Assembly: GCA_017501255.1 (NCBI GenBank)
Contig: JAFVXE010000020.1
Coordinates: 1-64,000 of the forward strand
Length of the DNA: 64,000 nucleotides
Source of the DNA: Clostridia bacterium
GTDB lineage: Bacteria > Bacillota > Clostridia > Christensenellales > Aristaeellaceae
Reading direction: 5' to 3'
Positions 50,970 through 59,486 of the stretch are shown one piece after another (the stretch's first letter is position 1; each line of letters begins with the position of its first letter). The position numbers were made by a program, and so were the translations under genes. The notes beneath the pieces are model-generated. The model ran no database searches. It was not told the DNA's origin and saw only the letters and a list, made by a program, of their open reading frames with translations.

Positions 50970-51324
50970 TGGTTTCATCATCCTCCGGCTGCACCTGCCT
51001 GAGCACAGATGCAATATGGATACCATAGGCGATATTCTGATCCTCTTCAAAGATCAGCTCCGGCGCATAGCGAATAATCATGCTATGGCCCAATTCCCGG
51101 CGAATGAAGCCAGCAGCCTTGCGAAGGGCGGCCATCATCGGCTCACGCTTGTCCTCCTCCAGCACGCTGACGTAGATCTTGGCAAAGCGCAGATCCCGTG
51201 TCACATCGGCCCGGGTGATGCTGAAAGTACCGCACACGCGGGGATCGGATACATCCTCCCGGATGATCCGATCCACCTCGCGGCGTACCTGTTCGCTGAT
51301 GCGATCAATGCGTTGATAGCTCAT
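50947..51324 (-). CDS. rbfA: Ribosome-binding factor A
   Basis: A 125-residue KH-like protein that helps mature the 16S rRNA 5' end and acts in cold adaptation. Family blocks are RISEQVRREVDRIIREDVSDPRV, split here over residues 7-30, and DLRFAKIYVSVLE. The tail is acidic (PEDDETNEDDTEQ). The start codon shares one base with the infB stop (TAATG), so translation is coupled. The acidic tail overlaps the nrnA start in another frame. Confidence 0.95.
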   Translation of the reverse strand: MSYQRIDRISEQVRREVDRIIREDVSDPRVCGTFSITRADVTRDLRFAKIYVSVLEEDKREPMMAALRKAAGFIRRELGHSMIIRYAPELIFEEDQNIAYGIHIASVLRQVQPEDDETNEDDTEQ

Positions 51325-54300
51325 TAGCGTTCAATTTCCTCCATGATGAAGCACTCAACAATATCGCCTTCCTTGATATCGTTGAAAGCATCGAAGCTGA
51401 CGCCGCACTCGTAGCCGGTGGCCACTTCCTTGGCATCGTCCTTGAAGCGCTTGAGGCTGGACAGCTTGCCTTCGAACACCACGATATTGTCACGGAGCAG
51501 GCGAACCTGAGCATTGCGCTGCAGCTTACCATCCTGCACATAGCAGCCGGCAACGGTGCCAGCGCCGGTGATGCGGAAGGTGTTGCGCACCTCGGCATGG
51601 CCCAGCAGCACTTCCTTGTATTCGGGAGCCAGCAGACCCTTCATGGCCTTTTCGATATCCTCGATGGCCTGATAGATGACACGGTAGAGACGGATGTCCA
51701 CGCCGTCATGTTCAGCGGTCTCACGGGCGGTGTTATCGGGACGGATGTTGAAGCCGATAATGATGGCGTCAAAGGCGGAGGCCAGGTTCACGTCGTCCTT
51801 GGTGACGGCACCAACAGCGCTGTGCAGCACACGGACACGCACTTCGTCGTTGGAGAGCTTCTCCAGCGCCTGCTTCACGGCTTCCACGCTGCCCTGCACG
51901 TCAGCCTTGACAATCAGGTTCAGGGTGGTCATCTTGTTGGCATCCATACGGCTGAACAGGTTATCCAGAGACACCTTGGTGGAGGCAGCCACACGGGCAG
52001 CCTTCAGCTTGTTGCGGCGCTCTTCAACAACCTGACGGCCCAGACGATCATCTTCCACAGCCATCATATCGTCGCCAGCGCTGGGCACATCGGTGAAACC
52101 AGCAATCTCCACAGGCATGGAGGGGCCGGCCTCCTTCACACGCTCGCCCTTATCGTTGACCATGGCACGGACACGGCCCGCAGCCAGACCGGCAACGATG
52201 TTGTCGCCCACGTGCAGGGTACCATTCTGGAGCAGAACGGTGGCAACGGGGCCACGGGCCTTATCCAGCTTGGCTTCCACAATGATACCCTTGGCCATAC
52301 GGTTGGGGTTGGCCCGCAGCTGGCACATATCGGCCTGCAGCAGAATCATTTCCAGCAGGTTGTCGATACCCATGCCGGTGTGAGCACTGACGGGGCACAT
52401 AATGGTGTCGCCGCCCCACTCTTCGGGCACCAGCTCGTGAGCGGTCAGATCCTGCTTGATGCGCTCGGGGTTGGCAGATTCCTTGTCCATCTTGTTGATG
52501 GCAACGATGATCGGCACCTCGGCAGCCTTAGCATGGTTGATGGCTTCCACGGTCTGGGGCATCACGCCGTCATCAGCGGCAACCACCAGCACGGCGATGT
52601 CCGTGGACTGGGCGCCGCGCTTACGCATGGCGGTGAAGGCTTCGTGGCCGGGGGTATCCAGGAAGGTGATGATCTGGTCGTTGACGGTGACGGTGTAGGC
52701 ACCGATATGCTGGGTAATGCCGCCGGCTTCGCCCGCAGTAACATGGGCGTTGCGGATGTAGTCCAGCAGGGAGGTCTTACCATGGTCAACGTGGCCCATG
52801 ATGGTGACCACCGGGGGACGGGGCTGCAGATCTTCCTCAGCATCCTCAAAGTCGGTTTCCGCCAGGTTATCTTCGGCGGTCTTGTCCAGCTTCAGCTCCA
52901 GCGTTACGCCGAAGTCGCTGCAGACCAGAGAAGCGGTATCGAAATCCAGCTCGCTGTTGATGTTGGCCATCACGCCCAGCATGAGCAGCTTCTTGAGGAT
53001 CTCGCCAGCGGGCTTACCGATGCGCTCGGTCAGATCCTTAACAGTGATGGTCTCAGCGGTCATGGTGGCTTCGGTGATGACGATGGGCGCCATCATCTGC
53101 TGGGCGCTGGGCTTCTTGGTGGCACGGGCACGGCGGCCGCCACGGATCACTTCGTCATCCATGCCGCCATGGTAGTTGTCACGGGCCAGCTGCTTGCGGT
53201 TCTTGGCCACACGCTCCGGGTCATGCTGACGCACATAGTTCTTCTTGTTGGGATCGTAGTTGCTCACGCGCTCCTTTTCCATAGCGGGAGCCAGATCCAC
53301 GGGCTTGGGACGGCCACCCATGGGGGGACGGCCAGCGCCACCGGCAGGACGGCCAAAGTTGCCGCCAGCGGGACGTGCACCGCCCTGCTGACCATTGGCT
53401 GGACGGCCGAAGTTACCCTGCTGACCCTGAGGATTGGCAGGACGGCCATAGGGGCCCTGGGGATTGGCGGGGCGGCCATAGGGACCCTGCGGGTTGGCAG
53501 GACGGCCATAGGGGCCCTGCTGACCCTGAGGATTGGCAGGACGGCCATAGGGGCCCTGGGGATTGGCGGGACGGCCATAAGGACCCTGCGGGTTGACAGG
53601 ACGACCATAGGGGCCCTGCTGACCCTGAGGATTGGCAGGACGGCCGTAGGGGCCCTGGGGATTGGCGGGGCGGCCATAGGGGCCCTGCCCATTGGCAGGA
53701 CGAGCCGCACCACCCTGCACAGGGCGGGCGTTGCCAGCCGCAGGACGGGCATTCTGATTGTTCTGGGCAGCCGGACGGGCAGCCTGGGCAGGCTGCGCCT
53801 GTGCAGCAGGCTTATCTTCCGCCTTGGGCGCAGTTTCGGCCTTGGCTTCCACAGGCTTGGCTTCTGCCTTGGGGGCAGGCTTGGCCTTGGGAGCCTCCTT
53901 GGCTTCCACAGGCTTCGCCTCGGTCTTGGGCTCGGGCTTCTTTTCCGCTTCAGTCTTTCCTTCGGGCTTCTTCTCCACGGGAGCTTCCACCTTGGCTTCG
54001 GGCTTCTTTTCCACCTTTTCCTCAACCTTCTTTTCAGCCTTGGGCGCAGCTTCAGCCTTCACTTCGGGCTTGGCTTCTGCCTTAGGCGCTTCTTTTGCAA
54101 CCTCGGGCTCATCATTGTCAGGCATGGTAAATGCCTTGGTATGCTGGCGTGCCAGACGCTCCTGTTCTGCCTGTTCGGCTTTGGCGCGCTGCTGCTCCTC
54201 CTCACGCACAAACTGGGTTTCCAGCTTTCGGGCAGCCTGCGCCAGCTCGCTGGCATTTTTACGCATGGCAGACACATGAGTCAGCGCTGCTTCTGCGTCC

Positions 54301-54344
54301 TTGAGAAGCTCTTTGGTCGCATCTCTGAGTTTAACTTTGGTCAT
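51324..54344 (-). CDS. infB: Translation initiation factor IF-2 with repeat-rich N-terminus
   Basis: A 1006-residue IF-2 that delivers initiator tRNA to the 30S subunit. The ATG at 54344 gives [18 protein letters not shown], an IF2_N-like start. Residues about 60-215 are a Lys/Glu/Ala/Pro-rich linker. Residues about 215-330 are a Gly/Pro/Tyr/Arg repeat with unit [11 protein letters not shown] second IF2_N region ([20 protein letters not shown]) precedes the GTPase domain: GHVDHGKTS near residue 515, DTPGHEA, NKMDK. Domains II-IV follow. The organism-specific repeat is discussed as a finding. It follows ylxQ by 47 bases. Confidence 0.97.
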   Translation of the reverse strand: MTKVKLRDATKELLKDAEAALTHVSAMRKNASELAQAARKLETQFVREEEQQRAKAEQAEQERLARQHTKAFTMPDNDEPEVAKEAPKAEAKPEVKAEAAPKAEKKVEEKVEKKPEAKVEAPVEKKPEGKTEAEKKPEPKTEAKPVEAKEAPKAKPAPKAEAKPVEAKAETAPKAEDKPAAQAQPAQAARPAAQNNQNARPAAGNARPVQGGAARPANGQGPYGRPANPQGPYGRPANPQGQQGPYGRPVNPQGPYGRPANPQGPYGRPANPQGQQGPYGRPANPQGPYGRPANPQGPYGRPANPQGQQGNFGRPANGQQGGARPAGGNFGRPAGGAGRPPMGGRPKPVDLAPAMEKERVSNYDPNKKNYVRQHDPERVAKNRKQLARDNYHGGMDDEVIRGGRRARATKKPSAQQMMAPIVITEATMTAETITVKDLTERIGKPAGEILKKLLMLGVMANINSELDFDTASLVCSDFGVTLELKLDKTAEDNLAETDFEDAEEDLQPRPPVVTIMGHVDHGKTSLLDYIRNAHVTAGEAGGITQHIGAYTVTVNDQIITFLDTPGHEAFTAMRKRGAQSTDIAVLVVAADDGVMPQTVEAINHAKAAEVPIIVAINKMDKESANPERIKQDLTAHELVPEEWGGDTIMCPVSAHTGMGIDNLLEMILLQADMCQLRANPNRMAKGIIVEAKLDKARGPVATVLLQNGTLHVGDNIVAGLAAGRVRAMVNDKGERVKEAGPSMPVEIAGFTDVPSAGDDMMAVEDDRLGRQVVEERRNKLKAARVAASTKVSLDNLFSRMDANKMTTLNLIVKADVQGSVEAVKQALEKLSNDEVRVRVLHSAVGAVTKDDVNLASAFDAIIIGFNIRPDNTARETAEHDGVDIRLYRVIYQAIEDIEKAMKGLLAPEYKEVLLGHAEVRNTFRITGAGTVAGCYVQDGKLQRNAQVRLLRDNIVVFEGKLSSLKRFKDDAKEVATGYECGVSFDAFNDIKEGDIVECFIMEEIER
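53408..53690. repeat. Tandem coding repeat in infB ([10 protein letters not shown] units)
   Basis: About nine 30-base units, arranged in a higher-order period of 99 bases (three units plus a GQQ insertion). The units are nearly identical in DNA sequence, which suggests recent expansion. Confidence 0.9.
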
Positions 54345-54391
54345 GAAACGCTTGCACCCCCGCATAATTTCGCAAAGTATTTTGTGGCTGT

Positions 54392-54715
54392 TTACAGCCG
54401 TGGTTCGTCCTTGAGCATGGTAAGCAGCTTATCGGCCATGCCGCCTTCCCTGAGGCAGATAACCATGCGCCCCTTTTTGCCAATGGCATGGCCCAGAGCG
54501 CCTTCGCTTACACTGTACAGCGGTGTGGAATGGCTGTGGCAGGCATCGGTGATCCTTTTGCAGGTATTCTCCGATGCTTCCCCATCCAGCAGCACGATGG
54601 CTGCCAGGCCGCTGCGAATGGCTTCCACGCAGGCATCCTGACCGCTGGTCATCTGTCCTGCGCGCATACACAATCCTAAAAATCCGGTAACCCGCTGCTC
54701 CGTTTCGATCTTCAT
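54392..54715 (-). CDS. YlxQ, L7Ae/L30e-family RNA-binding protein
   Basis: A 107-residue protein with the L7Ae fold: [24 protein letters not shown], split here over residues 13-36, and [20 protein letters not shown]. YlxQ proteins bind kink-turn RNA and always sit between ylxR/rnpM and infB. The role in the cell is uncertain. It overlaps the rnpM stop by four bases and has its own AGGAG site. Confidence 0.9.
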   Translation of the reverse strand: MKIETEQRVTGFLGLCMRAGQMTSGQDACVEAIRSGLAAIVLLDGEASENTCKRITDACHSHSTPLYSVSEGALGHAIGKKGRMVICLREGGMADKLLTMLKDEPRL

Positions 54716-55005
54716 AGGTGATTCTCCTGCGACAGCAGCTGCTGCATGGTATCCCGGAGGCTCTGCTCCACTTCAGGGGTCAGCTGCACTTCCAGCTGGC
54801 GGCTCAGCTGGCCCTGCTTGAGAGCCCGGCCAAGGCATTCCGCCTGATAGCAACAGTATGCGCCCCGGCCCGCCTTTTTGCCTGTGGCATCCAGACTGAC
54901 CTCCCCTTCCGGAGAGCGCACCACCCGGAGCAGTTCCTTCTTGGGTTTCATCTCGCGGCAGCCCACGCACATACGCATGGGAATCTTACGAGGCTTCACT
55001 GGCAT
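54712..55005 (-). CDS. rnpM: RnpM (YlxR, DUF448), RNase P modulator
   Basis: A 97-residue basic protein with the DUF448 signature [20 protein letters not shown] and the [18 protein letters not shown] end block. YlxR/RnpM binds the RNase P RNA and modulates its activity, and it is a nucleoid-type regulator in some Firmicutes. The start at 55005 has AAAGGAG seven bases upstream; the frame from 55014 is less likely. It lies between nusA and ylxQ as in Bacillus. Confidence 0.92.
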   Translation of the reverse strand: MPVKPRKIPMRMCVGCREMKPKKELLRVVRSPEGEVSLDATGKKAGRGAYCCYQAECLGRALKQGQLSRQLEVQLTPEVEQSLRDTMQQLLSQENHL

Positions 55006-55028
55006 GGCTGCCACTCCTTTTGTTAAGA

Positions 55029-56276
55029 TCAGAGCGTATCGTCGTCGTCATCGCCGGAAGCGATCTCCATATCCCGGAGTTCCGGCAGACTGAATTCCGT
55101 ATCGCCCTGCTGATCGGCGTTTTCGTAGTACACCTGATAGCCCATGGGCTCCTCAGGCAGTTCTTCGGCAGGCATATCGAACATCTGGGCAGCCTGGCTC
55201 TGGCTCTTGATATCGATGCGCCAGCCGGTGAGCTTGGCAGCCAGACGGGCGTTCTGGCCTTCCTTGCCGATGGCCAGGCTCAGCTGGTTATCCGGCACCA
55301 CCACACGGCAGGCCTTTTCGTTTTCCGCCACGAATACGCTCAGCACATGAGCGGGATTCAGGGCGTTGGCGATGAATTCGGCAGGATCGGCAGACCACTT
55401 GATGATGTCGATCTTTTCATTCTTCAGCTCGGTAACCACACGTTCCACACGGTTGCCGCGGGGGCCTACGCAGGCGCCCACAGGGTCGATGGAGACTTCG
55501 GTGGAATGCACGGCCATCTTGGTGCGGCTGCCGGCTTCACGGGCAATGGACTTGATCTGCACAACGCCAGCGGCGATTTCCGGCACTTCCATCTCGAACA
55601 GGCGCTTCACCAGACCGGGATGGATACGGCTGACGTGTACCTGCGGGCCACGGAGCATTTCCCGGCCGGTGCGGTTCACTTCCAGCACATACACCTTGAT
55701 GTGATCGTCGATGTGGTATTCTTCACCGGGCACAAACTCGCTGGTTTCCATGATGCCTTCAGCACGGCCCAGATCCAGCACCACGCCACGGTTTTCGGTG
55801 CGCTGCACGATGGCGGTGAGCACTTCGTTTTCCTTTTCGGAATACTGATCGTAGATCTTGCCCTGCTCAGCTTCACGGATGCGCTGCATGATCACCTGCT
55901 TGGCGGTCTGGGCAGCGGTGCGCAGGAAGCCGGTGGGGGTCACTTCGATTTCAGCGATGTCGCCCATGCGGTAATCGGCACGGATAGCCTTGGCTTCGTC
56001 CAGGGTGATCTGGTTGGCTTCGTCCTCCAGCTCTTCCACGATGGTCTTGCGGGCGAATACGTGGGCATCGCCGCTCTTGCGGTCCAGTGTAACGGACAGA
56101 TTGGCGGGAATGGTTTCTTCACGGGCGGTGTTCTTCTTGTAAGCTGCCTTCAGCGCTTCTTCAATGGCGCCGAAGAGCAGTTCTTCCTGGATGTCCTTTT
56201 CTGCCGCCAGCGCTTTCACCGCTTCGATGATGGCAACGTTGCCGGAGTTCTGCGGAGCCTTTTTGGTGGTTCTCAT
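55029..56276 (-). CDS. nusA: Transcription termination/antitermination factor NusA
   Basis: A 415-residue NusA: N-terminal RNA polymerase-binding domain ([20 protein letters not shown]), an S1 domain (region [16 protein letters not shown]), and two KH domains ([39 protein letters not shown]). It promotes pausing and controls intrinsic termination. The C-terminal acidic tail replaces the repeats of proteobacterial NusA. The gene follows rimP by 31 bases. NusA could affect the terminator-like structure in the operon's leader. Confidence 0.96.
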   Translation of the reverse strand: MRTTKKAPQNSGNVAIIEAVKALAAEKDIQEELLFGAIEEALKAAYKKNTAREETIPANLSVTLDRKSGDAHVFARKTIVEELEDEANQITLDEAKAIRADYRMGDIAEIEVTPTGFLRTAAQTAKQVIMQRIREAEQGKIYDQYSEKENEVLTAIVQRTENRGVVLDLGRAEGIMETSEFVPGEEYHIDDHIKVYVLEVNRTGREMLRGPQVHVSRIHPGLVKRLFEMEVPEIAAGVVQIKSIAREAGSRTKMAVHSTEVSIDPVGACVGPRGNRVERVVTELKNEKIDIIKWSADPAEFIANALNPAHVLSVFVAENEKACRVVVPDNQLSLAIGKEGQNARLAAKLTGWRIDIKSQSQAAQMFDMPAEELPEEPMGYQVYYENADQQGDTEFSLPELRDMEIASGDDDDDTL

Positions 56277-56307
56277 GGTTTCATCTACCTGCCTTCTCTA
56301 TCCGTCA

Positions 56308-56847
56308 TTATTCAAACTCTACATCGGTAAAGGTGCTGTCGTCCAGCGCAGCATCCTCGGCAAAATCCTCATCATCCAGAAGGATGACAGGCTTGATGAT
56401 GGCAACCGTCTTGCGCTCGAAGGTGAGGTTTTCGCCGCCCACTTCGATGGTTACGGTATCATCATCCATCATTTTCAAAAAGCCCTGATGCAGCTTGCTG
56501 CCCTGCTGGGGCGCAAACAGCTTGACTTCCACCAGCGCATCCCGGTTTTTCTCAAAATCACGCTGGGTTTTCACCGGACGATCCAACCCGGGGCTGGATA
56601 CTTCCAGAAAATCGTAATCCACATCCTCGATCAGAGGCTGAAGCTGCTTGTGGTAGCGCTCGCAATCGTCCAGCGAAAGGCCGCCTTCCTTATCCACATA
56701 AATGCACAGGCACTTGCCGCGGCTTTCCTTTTGCAAAACAACCTCTACCAGCTCCAGGGACAGCGCATCCGCCACTTTGGCTGCCCGTTCTTCGACTGCA
56801 TGAACGGATGTAGCCTTGGCGCTGCCCGCATTACCTTTCTTTGCCAT
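56308..56847 (-). CDS. rimP: Ribosome maturation factor RimP
   Basis: A 179-residue RimP needed for 30S subunit assembly (binding of S19 and S12). Landmarks are [25 protein letters not shown], split here across residues 33-57, [14 protein letters not shown] and [15 protein letters not shown]. The ATG at 56847 has AAAGGAG five bases upstream. An acidic C-terminal tail is present. It is the first gene of the nusA-infB superoperon and is preceded by an unusually long structured leader. Confidence 0.95.
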   Translation of the reverse strand: MAKKGNAGSAKATSVHAVEERAAKVADALSLELVEVVLQKESRGKCLCIYVDKEGGLSLDDCERYHKQLQPLIEDVDYDFLEVSSPGLDRPVKTQRDFEKNRDALVEVKLFAPQQGSKLHQGFLKMMDDDTVTIEVGGENLTFERKTVAIIKPVILLDDEDFAEDAALDDSTFTDVEFE

Positions 56848-57095
56848 ACAAACTCCTTTGCCAAACGCCCGCAGGCAAAACGGCAATCAAAAAGAGTGGT
56901 ACACTACCGCCCCAGCTTCCCCCGCACGCCTTCGGCTGTCGCCAAAAGACAGCTGCGCACCCAGAGATGCGTAACTGTTGTGCACCGAATGATGCACGGC
57001 GTTTGATGGAAGCAGGCGATATCCACTCTTTCGATAAACCCTTCTTTCTTATGGGGCGAAAATGTTCACAGAAACAGCCCGCACTGCTGCGGACA
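56848..57095 (-). promoter_or_regulatory. Structured 5' leader of the rimP-nusA-infB operon
   Basis: About 248 untranslated bases. A closing stem AAAGAGTGG (complement of 57023-57031) pairs with CCACTCTTT (complement of 56890-56898), extended by TATCGCC/GGCGGTA, and is followed by a T run. Inside are hairpins GTGCA/TGCAC, TGCGCA-type complements and GCTGTC/GACAGC. Upstream is CCGCA-gcag-TGCGG. Downstream TTTGCC can pair with GGCAAA next to the AGGAG site. It could act as a transcription attenuator, a protein-binding leader or a riboswitch. Confidence 0.5.
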
Positions 57096-57101
57096 TTGGA
57101 A

Positions 57102-57130
57102 AGTATACCACACTATTCTGGGAAATACAA
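57102..57130 (-). promoter_or_regulatory. Promoter for the rimP-nusA-infB operon
   Basis: TTGTAT (57125-57130), 17-base spacer, TATACT (57102-57107) on the minus strand. Confidence 0.78.
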
Positions 57131-57223
57131 GCACTTTCAGGCATAACCCAAAGAAAAAATTGCTGAAATTTCTTCTGAAATCCCTGCAAAAATGCAGCAT
57201 TTTGCACACAATGAGACTGTCCA

Positions 57224-58120
57224 TCACAGATTTTCCAGCAGGCGCAGGCTTTCCGCATCCATGAAAGCGGGGGTATAGGCGCTGTCGGCGGCTTCCTTCT
57301 GTTGCAGATAGCCGGGTAAATCCAGCATCAGCATATGATCCCGTACCTTGGCGTATTCCCGGGCTGTCAGTCTGCGGTCAAGGCCAGGCAAGTCCACGCC
57401 GTTCATGGGGGTGTACTGGCGCATCAGGCTGACCGGCGTACCCTTGGGCAGTTTTTCGGCAATGGTATCCAGTATGGCGATGCTTTCCGCCGTTCGCAGC
57501 GGCAGAATCAAATGCCGGATCAGCGTGCCGGATTGCATGATGCCCTCTTCATCATATACCGGCAGACCGGTCTGTTCGCACATGGTCTGTATGGCTTCCA
57601 GCGTCTTTTCATAATAATCCGGCGCATCCGCCAGCTGGGCAGCCGTTTTTTCCGTGGCGTATTTGAAATCCGGCAGCCAGATATCCACCAGACCTTTGGC
57701 CTCCCGCACCGTCTCCACATTCTCATATCCACTGGTATTCCATACCACGGGAATACCCGGTTTGCGGATGTGGAGGGCTTCCAGAACCGCCGGGGCAAAA
57801 TGGGTCGGGCTCACCAGATTGATGTTATGAACGCCCAGTTCCTCCACCCGCTCAAACAGATTGCTCAGCTGATGTGCATTCAGCATTTGTCCGTTCCGCC
57901 GGTGGCTGATGGGCTCATTCTGACAGAACACACAGCCAAGGCTGCAGCCGCTGAAAAACACCGTTCCGCTGCCACGGGTGCCGCTGATGCAGGGTTCCTC
58001 CCACAGATGGGGAGCTGCCCGGGAGACCAGCGGCAAAAGACCCATACCGCAAAAGCCAGAGCCCTCCAAGTCGGTACGGGGCGCATTGCAGCGGCGGGGG
58101 CAGAGGTTGCAAAGGTACAT
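57224..58120 (-). CDS. Radical SAM protein, PflA-like
   Basis: A 298-residue radical SAM enzyme. The SAM-cluster motif is GCSLGCVFCQNEPISH (CxxxCxxC) near residue 60, preceded by an N-terminal cysteine group MYLCNLCPRRCNAPR and GFCGMG that may bind a second cluster. It resembles the pyruvate formate-lyase-activating-like proteins (AmrS/YgiQ-like group, PF04055 with N-terminal Cys). The natural substrate is unknown. The ATG at 58120 has AAAGGAAG seven bases upstream. It runs in the direction of rimP but a promoter and leader separate them. Confidence 0.85.
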   Translation of the reverse strand: MYLCNLCPRRCNAPRTDLEGSGFCGMGLLPLVSRAAPHLWEEPCISGTRGSGTVFFSGCSLGCVFCQNEPISHRRNGQMLNAHQLSNLFERVEELGVHNINLVSPTHFAPAVLEALHIRKPGIPVVWNTSGYENVETVREAKGLVDIWLPDFKYATEKTAAQLADAPDYYEKTLEAIQTMCEQTGLPVYDEEGIMQSGTLIRHLILPLRTAESIAILDTIAEKLPKGTPVSLMRQYTPMNGVDLPGLDRRLTAREYAKVRDHMLMLDLPGYLQQKEAADSAYTPAFMDAESLRLLENL

Positions 58121-58241
58121 GGGCAGGCTTCCTTTCGTAATGGGAGTGGGGATAGTGTAGCATGGCGAGAAGCCCATGCGCAAGTACGGAAGGCACAAAT
58201 CCCATCAACAAAACAAATCGCCACAAAGCCATATGGGAATA

Positions 58242-58270
58242 TTTACCCCACCTCCGCCCTGTGCTATAAT
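58242..58270 (+). promoter_or_regulatory. Promoter for the RlmI-like methyltransferase gene
   Basis: TTTACC (58242-58247), 17-base spacer, TATAAT (58265-58270), 32 bases before the start codon. Confidence 0.82.
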
Positions 58271-58301
58271 AGTTAGGATTCTGCACCGAGGAGGCGCTCC
58301 C

Positions 58302-59474
58302 ATGGCCAATGTGTATCTTCATAAGAATAAAGAACAGCGTGTTTTGAACGGACATCCGTGGATTTTCCGCAGCGATATTGAAAAGGTGGAAGGCGACCAT
58401 GCCGACGGCGGCGTGGTGCGGGTATTGTCAAACCGCCACAAGTTTCTGGGCATGGCCATCTACAACAGCCAGTCCCAGATCAGCCTGCGTATGCTCAGTC
58501 GCCGGGACGAAAGCATCAATGCAGCTTTTATCAAGGGGCGGGTGAAGCGTGCCATCGACTATCGCCGCCGCTTTGCGGATCTGAGCAGCTGCCGCCTGAT
58601 TTTTGCCGAAAGCGACGGCCTGCCCGCTGTGATTGCCGACAGTTTCGGCGATGTGATCGTTTTGCAGGTTCTGTGCCTTGGGATGGAACGCTTCAAGCAG
58701 GATATTGTGGATGCACTGGTAGAGGAACTTCACCCTATCGGCATCTATGAGCGCAACGATGTGCCCGTGCGTGAGCTGGAAGGTATGGAACAGCAGACCG
58801 GCCTTTTGTACGGCGAAGTGCCGGATCGCATCGAAATGCAGGAAAACGGCGTGCGTTTTCTGGTGGATGTAAAGGAAGGCCAGAAGACCGGTTTCTTCCT
58901 TGACCAGAAGGAAAACCGGGCCGCCATTGCTCCCTTTGTGAAGGATATGCGGGTTTTGGACTGCTTTACCCATACCGGCAGCTTTGCGCTCCATGCCGGG
59001 CATTACGGCGCCAAAGAGGTAATCGGCGTGGATATCAGCCAGTATGCCTGTGACTGCGCCACGGAAAACGCCAAACTGAACGGTTTGGAGGACCGGGTGC
59101 GCTTTGAATGCGCCAATGCTTTCGATTATCTGCGCACCGCTCAGGAAAACCACGAGCAGTTTGATGTGGTCATCCTCGACCCCCCTGCTTTTACCAAGAC
59201 CCGTTCCGCTGTGGAAGGCGCACTTCGTGGCTACAAGGAAATCAATCTGCGGGGCATGAAGCTGGTACGGGATGGCGGCTATCTGGTCACCTGCTCCTGC
59301 AGCCAGCATGTAACCCCGCCGCTGTTCCACCAGATGCTGCTGGACGCCCAGAAGGACGCCCGTGTGCAGCTGCGTCAGGTGGAATGGCGCACCCAGGGCA
59401 AGGATCACCCCATCCTGTTTTCCTCGCCCGAAACCGAATATCTCAAATGTGCAATTTTCCAAGTGTTCAAATAA
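58302..59474 (+). CDS. Class I SAM-dependent rRNA methyltransferase (RlmI/RlmQ-like)
   Basis: A 390-residue protein with an N-terminal PUA domain (VYLHKNKEQRVLNGHPWIFRSD region) and a C-terminal methyltransferase domain: FLDQKENRAAI, VLDCFTHTGSFALHA, VIGVDISQYAC and the catalytic loop VILDPPAFTKTR. Family members methylate cytosine or guanine in 23S rRNA (RlmI in E. coli, RlmQ/YwbD in B. subtilis). The exact position cannot be told. RBS GAGGAGG seven bases upstream of ATG 58302. It is followed after 12 bases by the Tet(M)-like gene. Confidence 0.92.
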   Translation: MANVYLHKNKEQRVLNGHPWIFRSDIEKVEGDHADGGVVRVLSNRHKFLGMAIYNSQSQISLRMLSRRDESINAAFIKGRVKRAIDYRRRFADLSSCRLIFAESDGLPAVIADSFGDVIVLQVLCLGMERFKQDIVDALVEELHPIGIYERNDVPVRELEGMEQQTGLLYGEVPDRIEMQENGVRFLVDVKEGQKTGFFLDQKENRAAIAPFVKDMRVLDCFTHTGSFALHAGHYGAKEVIGVDISQYACDCATENAKLNGLEDRVRFECANAFDYLRTAQENHEQFDVVILDPPAFTKTRSAVEGALRGYKEINLRGMKLVRDGGYLVTCSCSQHVTPPLFHQMLLDAQKDARVQLRQVEWRTQGKDHPILFSSPETEYLKCAIFQVFK

Positions 59475-59486
59475 GGAGGAACGCTT

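Noticed and set aside
53408-53690. Possible CRISPR array or minisatellite outside genes
   Set aside because: The 30- and 99-base periods keep the infB frame and encode a protein repeat.
51597-54641. A 1014-codon open frame on the plus strand
   Set aside because: It is the antisense of infB and ylxQ; its composition (long runs of Gly/Ala/Leu) reflects codon bias of the real genes, and it has no ribosome binding site or known domain.
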